Part shown: positions 58,644-64,000 of the stretch, in pieces | Numbering within the stretch: the stretch's first letter is position 1 | Layout: every line of letters starts with the position of its first letter | Source of the DNA: Roseomonas alba | Lineage (GTDB): Bacteria; Pseudomonadota; Alphaproteobacteria; Acetobacterales; Acetobacteraceae | Length of the DNA: 64,000 nucleotides | Assembly: GCF_019430885.1 (NCBI RefSeq) | Contig: NZ_JAHYBZ010000014.1 | Location: forward strand, 39,184 to 103,183 | Reading direction: 5' to 3' | The notes under the pieces: generated by a model | The model's input: only the letters and a program-made list of their open reading frames with translations | Databases searched by the model: none | What the model was told of the DNA's origin: nothing | Position numbers and translations under genes: made by a program

Positions 58644-59324
58644 ATGATGATCCGCGACCTCCCCAGCCCCAACCACGATGCGCGGCCCGAGGGCATCCCC
58701 ATCGACATGCTGGTGCTGCACTACACCGGCATGCGTTCGGGCCAGGAGGCGATTGACCGCCTGCGCGACCCGGCCGCCAAGGTCTCCTCGCACTATGTCG
58801 TCGAGGAGGACGGCACGATCTTCCGCCTGGTCCCCGAGGACCGGCGGGCCGCCCATGCCGGGATTTCCCATTGGCGTGGGCATGAGGCGCTGAACGCGCG
58901 CTCCATCGGCATCGAGATCGTCAATCCCGGCCATGAATGGGGTTACCGGCCTTTCCCGGCCTTGCAGATGGCGGCGGTCTGCGACCTGTGCGTCGACATC
59001 CTCGGCCGGCATCCGATCCCACCGCGCAATGTGGTCGCACACAGCGACATCGCCCCGGACCGCAAGGAAGACCCGGGCGAGTTGTTCGACTGGGAAGGCC
59101 TGGCGCGCAACGGCGTCGGGCTATGGTCCGACGCCGATCCGCCCCCGCCGGATGCGGAGGCGGTGCTGCCACTGCTCGGGGCCATCGGCTACCGGACGGA
59201 TTTGAAGCTGCCGGTGCTGGTCACGGCCTTCCAGCGGCATTGGATGCCCGGCCGGGCGGATGGCATCGCGGATGCCCCCACCCGGGCGCGGATCGCAGCG
59301 GTGGCCGATCTCTGCCGGAACTAG
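58644..59324 (+). CDS. N-acetylmuramoyl-L-alanine amidase (AmpD-like)
   Basis: Amidase_2-family zinc enzyme acting on peptidoglycan fragments; 226 residues, no signal peptide, so probably cytoplasmic recycling of anhydro-muropeptides. Zinc ligands: H26 in DMLVLHYTG, the later histidine in VVAHSDIAPDRKEDPG and its aspartate. SSHYVVEEDGTIFRLVPE and NARSIGIEIVNPGHE are typical. No clear separate ribosome-binding site; the only purine-rich stretch lies inside the family A hairpin just upstream. Confidence 0.93.
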   Translation: MMIRDLPSPNHDARPEGIPIDMLVLHYTGMRSGQEAIDRLRDPAAKVSSHYVVEEDGTIFRLVPEDRRAAHAGISHWRGHEALNARSIGIEIVNPGHEWGYRPFPALQMAAVCDLCVDILGRHPIPPRNVVAHSDIAPDRKEDPGELFDWEGLARNGVGLWSDADPPPPDAEAVLPLLGAIGYRTDLKLPVLVTAFQRHWMPGRADGIADAPTRARIAAVADLCRN

Positions 59325-59353
59325 AGCGGTTCCTCCGAGGGCGGAACCGCTCT
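59323..59353. terminator. bidirectional hairpin after the amidase
   Basis: Perfect 11-bp stem AGAGCGGTTCC / GGAACCGCTCT with a 9-base loop, starting at the amidase stop codon. Convergent with the DUF1127 gene. A second hairpin with GTCCGGG/CCCGGAC arms at about 59,383-59,406 lies closer to the DUF1127 stop. Confidence 0.5.
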
Positions 59354-59416
59354 CGCCTATGTTTGGCGAGGCATCTTCACCCGTCCGGGTGGGATCCCGC
59401 CCGGACGGGATTGGCT

Positions 59417-59677
59417 CTAGCGATCCCACCAGGGCAGGACGCGTTTGTCCGCCTCCCGGCCCTGGCGGACGGCGTCCTCGACATTGCCGCGATGGACGCC
59501 GATGTCGCGCAGCATCCGGTCATCCATGCGCGCGACATGGTCCAGCGCGCGGCGGCGCTCCACCGCATCCACCGCCTTGTGCCACAGGCGCATCAGCGGG
59601 CCCGGCGCGGCGACGATCGCGCGACGGCCCGGATACCCTGCGGTCCGGATGGTGGTGGCGGTGGGGTCGGTGGACAT
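59417..59677 (-). CDS. DUF1127 small basic protein
   Basis: 86 residues from the ATG at 59,677 (CAGGAG site). The C-terminal arginine-rich DUF1127 motif is complete: WHKAVDAVERRRALDHVARM, then DDRMLRDIGVHRGNVEDAV. In other alphaproteobacteria such proteins act in RNA turnover or phosphate/small-RNA control. It is divergent from the LysR gene at 59,794, with 116 bases between the starts. Confidence 0.92.
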   Translation of the reverse strand: MSTDPTATTIRTAGYPGRRAIVAAPGPLMRLWHKAVDAVERRRALDHVARMDDRMLRDIGVHRGNVEDAVRQGREADKRVLPWWDR

Positions 59678-59793
59678 GGTCGGCTCCTGCGGCGCGGGGT
59701 TGGGGAATGCGCCGTATCGCCGAGCATTCCGCATGGCAGCCCGACCGCGGAAGCGCTTCGCCATCACACCGGCCGTGAGGAATACTCACGGCC

Positions 59794-60687
59794 ATGCGGC
59801 CGACACGCCTGCCCAGCATGGAACAGCTTCGCGCGCTGGATGCCGCGCTGCGGGCGGGCAGCTTCGGCCAGGCGGGTGCGGCGCTCGGCCTGACGCATGG
59901 CGCGATCAGCCGGCACATCGCGGCGCTGGAGGCGATGCTCGGCGCGCCGCTGTTCCGTCGCGGGCCCCGTGGGACCGAGCCGACGCCGCTCGCCCGGCGG
60001 TATCATGGGGAGGTCGCGCCGCTGCTCGCCGGCATCGAGGACGCCACGCGCCGGGCCGCCGCGCGCCGGCGCCGCGCCCAGGATTCAGCGGCCGAGGTCC
60101 GCATCGGGGTCGTGCCTACCTTCGCCGCGCGCTGGCTGCTGCCGCGCCTGCCGGGATTCAACGCCGCGCATCCCGCGATCCGCGTGGACGTGGTCGCGAC
60201 GACGGAATTGCAGGATGCGCAGCGGCAGGGGCTCGACTTCCTGGTGCGCCACGGTATCCCGCCCTGGCCGGGGCTCGAGGCCACGCTGCTGATGCCGGAG
60301 ACGCTGCGCCCGGTGCGCGCGCCATCCTTCAAGCTGCGCGGCACGCCCTCGATCAAGGCGATCGCCGAGCGCCTCCCGCTGATCTTCGACGTCAACCGCG
60401 ACCATTGGATGGCTTGGCTGACCGCGGCGGGCTGGCGTGGCGCCGCGCCCGCGAACGGGCCCGTGTTCAGCGATTTCGGCCTGACGCTGGAAGCGGCCGC
60501 GGCCGGGCTTGGCCTTGCCCTGGCGCGCGGTGACCTCGCGGATCGGGAGATCGCGGCGGGGCGCCTGGTCTATGCGCATCCCTTCGCCGCCCCGGGGCCG
60601 CGGGCGCATCACCTGGCCAAGCCACCCGGACCGCTGCGGCGACCCGCCCAGCTTCTATGGGACTGGATGCGTGCCGAGGCCGCTTGA
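59794..60687 (+). CDS. LysR-family regulator (GcvA-like)
   Basis: 297 residues. Helix-turn-helix: LRALDAALRAGSFGQAGAAL, THGAISRHIAALEAMLGAPL and FRRGPRGTEPTPLARR. Effector domain about residues 100-290 (VRIGVVPTFAARWLLPRLPG). Divergent from DUF1127, which may be its target, but LysR genes of this type are numerous and the link is only positional. rnpB begins 32 bases after its stop. Confidence 0.92.
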   Translation: MRPTRLPSMEQLRALDAALRAGSFGQAGAALGLTHGAISRHIAALEAMLGAPLFRRGPRGTEPTPLARRYHGEVAPLLAGIEDATRRAAARRRRAQDSAAEVRIGVVPTFAARWLLPRLPGFNAAHPAIRVDVVATTELQDAQRQGLDFLVRHGIPPWPGLEATLLMPETLRPVRAPSFKLRGTPSIKAIAERLPLIFDVNRDHWMAWLTAAGWRGAAPANGPVFSDFGLTLEAAAAGLGLALARGDLADREIAAGRLVYAHPFAAPGPRAHHLAKPPGPLRRPAQLLWDWMRAEAA

Positions 60688-60718
60688 CGGGCGGCTGCCT
60701 CCGGGCGCACACCGCGCC

Positions 60719-61135
60719 GCGTCAGACGGCCGGGCGGCCGCTGGTCCGCGAGCGATCGCGGGCTGGAGGAAAGTCCGGGCTCCACAGGACCACGGTGCCG
60801 GTCAACGACCGGCGGGGGCGACCCCAGGGAAAGTGCCACAGAGAATAGACCGCCGCGACGTGTTTCCCCTCGGGGTGGCACCGCGCGGCAAGGGTGAAAC
60901 GGTGGAGTAAGAGACCACCGCGCTTCCGGCAACGGCGGCGGCACGGCAAACCCCACCGGGAGCAAGGCCGAATAGGGGCGGACGGCGAGGTGCCTTCGGG
61001 CACTGACGCAGGGGCGGTCCCGCCCTTCCGCCCGGGTTGGCCGCGCGAAGCCTGCAGCGATGCAGGCTCCAGAGGAATGGCCGCACAGGCCCGGCGACGG
61101 GCTGGACAGAACCCGGCTTACAGGCCGTCTGACGC
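60719..61135 (+). ncRNA. rnpB: RNase P RNA (bacterial class A)
   Basis: Catalytic RNA that trims 5' leaders of tRNAs. Conserved blocks in order: GAGGAAAGTCCGGGCTCCAC (60,766-60,785), CAGGGAAAGTGCCACAGAGA (near 60,831), GCAAGGGTGAAACGGTGG, AGAGGAATGGCCGC, and ACAGAACCCGGCTTA. The closing P1 helix GTCAGACGGCC (60,721) pairs with GGCCGTCTGAC (61,123). Length about 415 bases is normal. The exact 5' and 3' ends are estimated from P1. Confidence 0.96.
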
Positions 61136-61139
61136 TCAC

Positions 61140-61158
61140 CGCCGCCCGCAGGGCGGCG
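61140..61158 (+). terminator. hairpin after rnpB
   Basis: Perfect 8-bp stem CGCCGCCC/GGGCGGCG with a GCA loop, five bases after the rnpB end. No T run directly follows (a short TTGGTTT comes 13 bases later). Probable transcription or processing end. Confidence 0.5.
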
Positions 61159-61171
61159 ATGAGGTGAGTCT

Positions 61172-61738
61172 TGGTTTGATCCCTCAGACGGCGGGCGCCG
61201 CGCGTCCGCGCGGCTTGCCTTCGCGCCATGCGCTGATGCGATGGGGAGTGCTGTCGGTCCGGGCGCGGTCGCGCTTTGCGCTCCCGGATCGACGCAAAGC
61301 CTCGATCCGTTTCTTGGTTTGTCCCTCTGACGGCGGGCGCCGCGCGTCCGCGCGGCTTGCCTTCGCGCCATGCGCTGATGCGACGGGGAGTGCTGTCGGT
61401 CCGGGCGCGGTCGCGCCTTGCGCTCCCGGATCGACGCAAAGCCCCGATCCGTTTCTTGGTTTGTCCCTCTGACGGCGAGCGCCGCGCATCCGCGCGGCTT
61501 GCCTTCGCGCCATGCGCTGATGCGACGGGGAGTGCTGTCGGTCCGGGCGCGGTCGCGCCGTGCACTCCCGGATCGAGGCAGAGCCTCGATCCGTTTCTTG
61601 GCTTGTCCCTCAGACGGCGGGCGCCGCGCGTCCGCGCGGCTTGCCTTCGCGCCATGCGCTGATGCGACGGGGAGTGCTGCCGGTCCGGGCGCGGTCGCGC
61701 CTTGCGCTCCCGGATCGAGGCAGAGCCTCGATCCGATG
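61172..61738. repeat. four-copy 142-bp tandem array
   Basis: Four units aligned on CCCTC(A/T)GACGGCG at 61,181, 61,323, 61,465 and 61,607: exactly 142 bp each. The period is not a multiple of three, and open frames on both strands shift between copies, so it is not a protein repeat. Each unit has three hairpins: GCCGCGCG-TC-CGCGCGGC, GGCGCG-GT-CGCGCC, and GATCGA..TCGATC (longer, GATCGAGGC-AGA-GCCTCGATC, in the last). Copies differ at few positions. Unit 1 begins right after the rnpB terminator region. Confidence 0.93.
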
Positions 61739-62139
61739 GGCATGGAACTCTGCTCAGGCGTGGCTTCCGTGCCGCCACAGCGTGGCTTGTCGGCACAGAT
61801 TTTCTTGTCCCGGAAGCGATATGAGCACTTTCCGCAAGGGTCCTGAGAAAACACTCGCATTTGCTCGACCAATGATTCAGGGTGACTCGTTAAGCGCCGG
61901 GAAACGTGGTGTTTTTCGTGCAACACATCGATGGCGGAAGATTCTTTCTCCCTTGCTGTCCCAGAATTTCCCGTGTTATCCCATGGCATCCCGTGAGGAA
62001 CCCAGGACGCTCGGGGGGGCGAGAGGGTACCGGAGCGGGATGGTCGGGCGAGCCGGCGGGGTCGGGGGGCCTCGCCGGCCGCTGATCCCGGGCGGAACAG
62101 GCATCATCAGCGGCAGACCCAGGCCGCTTGCGGGGGGCG
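61739..62139. other. upstream region of mraZ, unusually AT-rich part
   Basis: About 400 bases. From 61,790 to 61,995 the composition is far less GC-rich than anywhere else nearby, then rises again before mraZ. It holds the MraZ-type boxes at 61,959-61,993. A minus-strand open frame through here has four cysteines in a short span and is discussed under findings. A dcw-cluster promoter is expected in this stretch, but no single -35/-10 pair stands out. Confidence 0.5.
61959..61993. promoter_or_regulatory. MraZ-binding boxes (four, 10-bp phase)
   Basis: TCCCA (61,959), TCCCG (61,969), TCCCA (61,979) and TCCCG (61,989) recur every 10 bases, separated by 5-base spacers; on the other strand this reads YGGGA repeats. 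MraZ is known to bind tandem TGGGN-type repeats with 5-base spacers upstream of its own operon in E. coli. The site is about 150 bases upstream of mraZ. Confidence 0.75.
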
Positions 62140-62607
62140 ATGACCCAGTTCCTGGGCACGCACAAGGGGAAGTTGGACAAGAAGGGCCGCATTTCCGTGC
62201 CTGCCGCTTTCCGCGGCTCGCTTGAGGAAATCGGGACCCTCGACATCGTCCTCGTCCTCGCCTTCGACCAGCCCTGCATCAATGTGTGGCCGAAGCCCCG
62301 CTTCCAGGCGATGTCGGCGCAATATCGCCGTCTCGACTACTTCTCCGCCAAGGCCAGCACCCTCGGTTCCGTCCTGTTCGGTGACGCCCATCCGGCCCGC
62401 CCCGATGCCGATGGCCGCATCGTGCTGCCCGAGGATCTGATCGAGGAAGCCGAGCTCGGCGAGGCGATCTCGATCGTCGGCCATGACGAGATCTTCCAGA
62501 TCTGGAACACCGAGCGCCACGCCGCCTTCCGCCGCGAACAGCGTCAGCGCGCGCGCGACGAGGCCCTGACCCTGCCCGCCAGCGCCCCCGAAGGCAGCGC
62601 GTCATGA
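62140..62607 (+). CDS. mraZ: transcriptional regulator MraZ
   Basis: DNA-binding first protein of the division/cell-wall cluster. 155 residues from the ATG at 62,140 (MTQFLGTHKGKLDKKGRISV). Two AbrB/SpoVT-like halves: GKLDKKGRISVPAAFRGSL, and DADGRIVLPEDLIEEAELGE. It represses its own operon by binding repeats upstream; matching boxes are present. A TTG at 62,128 would add four residues. Overlaps rsmH by four bases. Confidence 0.96.
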   Translation: MTQFLGTHKGKLDKKGRISVPAAFRGSLEEIGTLDIVLVLAFDQPCINVWPKPRFQAMSAQYRRLDYFSAKASTLGSVLFGDAHPARPDADGRIVLPEDLIEEAELGEAISIVGHDEIFQIWNTERHAAFRREQRQRARDEALTLPASAPEGSAS

Positions 62608-63542
62608 CCGGCCACCTCCCCGTCATGCTGCGGGAAGTGCTCGCCACCCTCGCCCCGCGGGATGGCGCGCATTACCTCGATGCAACTTTCGGTGGTGGCG
62701 GCTATACGGCCGCTATCCTCGACTCCGCGCCGCATTGCACGGTCTTCGCGATGGACCGTGATCCCGACGCCATCGCCCGCGGGGCGGGCCTCGTCGCCCG
62801 CCACGCGCCGCGTCTGCAACTGATCGAAGGCCGCTTCGGCGACATGCTGGAGCACCTGTCGGCGCGCGGCGTCACGGCGCTCGACGGCGTGGTCATGGAT
62901 CTCGGCGTCTCCTCCTTCCAGCTCGACCAGGCGGAGCGCGGCTTCTCCTTCCGCGCCGACGGCCCGCTCGACATGCGCATGGAGAAGTCCGGCCCCTCCG
63001 CCGCCGACCTCGTGAACACCCTCCCCGAGGCCGAGCTCGCCGACATCCTGTTCCAGCTCGGCGAGGAGCGCTTCGCCCGGCGCATCGCGCGCGCCATCGT
63101 CGAGCGCCGCCGCGAGCAGCCCTTCGAGACCACCGGCGATCTCGCCGCCCTGGTGCGGTCCAAGGTGCCGCGCGACCCCTCCGGCATCGACGGCGCGACG
63201 CGGTCCTTCCAGGCGTTGCGCCTCGCGGTGAATGACGAGCTCGGCGAGGTCGAGCGTGGCCTCGCCGCCGCCGCACAGCTTCTCGCCCCGGGCGGGCGGC
63301 TGGTCGTCGTCGCCTTCCATTCGCTGGAAGACCGCATCGCCAAGCGCTTCATGGCCGAGGCCGCCGGACGGAACATCGGCGCCTCGCGCCACGATCCCGC
63401 CGCGCTGACGTCCCGCGTCGCGCCACGCTTCCGTCTCATCACACCCCGCGCGCTCCGCCCTGCCGAGGCGGAGACCGCATCCAATCCCCGTGCGCGCTCG
63501 GCCCGCCTGCGCGCCCTGGAACGACTGGAGGAGGCCGCATGA
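62604..63542 (+). CDS. rsmH: 16S rRNA m4C1402 methyltransferase RsmH
   Basis: SAM-dependent methyltransferase of the ribosomal decoding centre, second gene of the dcw cluster; 312 residues. SAM motif YLDATFGGGGYTAAIL (about residues 22-37), FAMDRDPDAI, GVVMDLGVSSFQLDQAERGFSF and LVVVAFHSLEDRIAKRFM. Starts with MTGHLPVMLREVLATLAP. ATGA overlaps on both sides show tight coupling with mraZ and ftsL. Confidence 0.97.
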   Translation: MTGHLPVMLREVLATLAPRDGAHYLDATFGGGGYTAAILDSAPHCTVFAMDRDPDAIARGAGLVARHAPRLQLIEGRFGDMLEHLSARGVTALDGVVMDLGVSSFQLDQAERGFSFRADGPLDMRMEKSGPSAADLVNTLPEAELADILFQLGEERFARRIARAIVERRREQPFETTGDLAALVRSKVPRDPSGIDGATRSFQALRLAVNDELGEVERGLAAAAQLLAPGGRLVVVAFHSLEDRIAKRFMAEAAGRNIGASRHDPAALTSRVAPRFRLITPRALRPAEAETASNPRARSARLRALERLEEAA

Positions 63543-64000
63543 TCCGCCCCCTGACCCTCGTGACCCTCTGCGCCGCCGCCGGCGCGGGTCTCTATCTGTA
63601 TCAGGTGAAGCACTCGGTCTCCGAGCTCGACCGGCAGCTTCGCGACATCAACCGCCGCACCGAGCAGGCGCGCGAGCGCACCCAGGTGCTGCGCGCCGAA
63701 TGGGCCCTGCTGAACGAGCCCGACCGCCTGCGCCAGGTGACCCAGCGCTACCTGCCGCTGGATGCGATGACGCCCACCCAGTTCGTCCGTCAGTCGGAGA
63801 TGGAGCGGCGCTTGCCGCCCGCACGGCAATTCGCCGGCCCGCCCTCCCTTTTCGCGCCGACCGAGCCACCGGGCGACGGCAGCGCCGCGCCGATGGCCAT
63901 CGCCGCGGCCGAGCCGCGCGAGCGGCCCGCTGCCGCCGCGGTCGTCGCGGCAGCAGTCATCCCGGCAGCGGTCGCCGCCATCGCGCAGCCAGCGCCGACG
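63539..64000 (+). CDS. ftsL: cell division protein FtsL-like, cut by window end
   Basis: Starts at the ATG overlapping the rsmH stop. Short cytoplasmic end, one membrane helix (LTLVTLCAAAGAGLYLYQV), then a charged coiled coil (HSVSELDRQLRDINRRTEQA, ERTQVLRAEWALLNEPDRL), as in alphaproteobacterial FtsL of the FtsQLB divisome subcomplex. LRQVTQRYLPLDAMTPTQFV is typical of this branch. A long Ala/Pro-rich tail continues past the right edge, so the protein is incomplete here. Confidence 0.88.
   Translation, partial: MIRPLTLVTLCAAAGAGLYLYQVKHSVSELDRQLRDINRRTEQARERTQVLRAEWALLNEPDRLRQVTQRYLPLDAMTPTQFVRQSEMERRLPPARQFAGPPSLFAPTEPPGDGSAAPMAIAAAEPRERPAAAAVVAAAVIPAAVAAIAQPAPT

Noticed and set aside
61172..61738. 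CRISPR array
   Set aside because: Units are 142 bp and near-identical throughout, with no short repeat plus unique spacer pattern and no cas genes.
60609..61989. Two 395-codon minus-strand frames over rnpB and the tandem array, with repeats resembling a repeat protein
   Set aside because: They overlap RNase P RNA, and the 142-bp period shifts frame at each copy, so the apparent protein repeats are a by-product of the DNA array.

Overview
The window comes from a very GC-rich alphaproteobacterium. The best fit is an Acetobacteraceae-type member of the Rhodospirillales (Roseomonas and relatives). The supports are: a circularly permuted two-piece tmRNA beside an alpha-type SspB; the HtrA-DUF2065-HflC-HflK set; several GcvA-like LysR regulators; a DUF1127 protein; ThyX; and strong GC bias at third codon positions. 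The genus is inference, since no 16S gene is present. Almost everything is chromosomal core. No prophage, IS transposase, CRISPR array or plasmid gene was seen.

Layout. 1-10,063 (minus): the end of the ribosomal/RNA-polymerase operon, rplK-rplA-rplJ-rplL-rpoB-rpoC, with rpoC running off the left edge. 10,124-20,915 (mostly plus): an interruption carrying an Imm11-type immunity protein, an outer-membrane protein, a formylglycine sulfatase, a DUF3300/DUF2950 pair, MsrQ, a LysR regulator with a divergent TauE/SafE exporter, and small proteins. 20,933-21,839 (minus): nusG-secE-tRNA-Trp behind a clear sigma70-type promoter. 21,960-24,572: YihY and an HxlR regulator divergent from a SnoaL-like/SDR pair. 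24,904-26,381 (minus): tuf, tRNA-Gly and tRNA-Tyr behind another clear promoter. The classical tuf-tRNA-Trp-secE-nusG-rplKAJL-rpoBC string is therefore present and co-directional but cut into three blocks.

26,515-41,151: rlmB, a 2-keto-4-pentenoate hydratase-like enzyme, a luciferase-like oxidoreductase, DUF1294, the HtrA-DUF2065-HflC-HflK protease/quality-control operon divergent from apbC, ilvD, an NCS2 nucleobase permease, a DoxX-like protein and thyX. 41,373-50,602: an M20 amidohydrolase, ssrA (tmRNA) and sspB, a TerB-like protein, class I fumarase with small membrane genes, RidA, a VOC protein, class II fumarase and a ribbon-helix-helix protein. 50,642-60,687: AsmA-like, 5-oxoprolinase-type hydantoinase, TerB-DnaJ protein, AmpD-like amidase, DUF1127 and LysR. 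60,719-64,000: RNase P RNA, a four-copy 142-bp tandem repeat array, then the start of the division/cell-wall cluster (mraZ-rsmH-ftsL), whose upstream region has four 10-bp-phased MraZ-type boxes.

The most unusual content is intergenic. There are three families of structured dispersed repeats. Family A is MITE/BIME-like, with ends built from two small hairpins in inverted orientation (nine loci). Family B is a long hairpin of about 90-100 bp (two loci). Family C is a three-hairpin unit directly flanking one gene (two loci). To these add the rnpB-adjacent 142-bp array and an 87-bp in-frame repeat inside the DUF3300 gene. Translation starts were chosen from ribosome-binding sites, signal peptides and family conventions; several are GTG or TTG.
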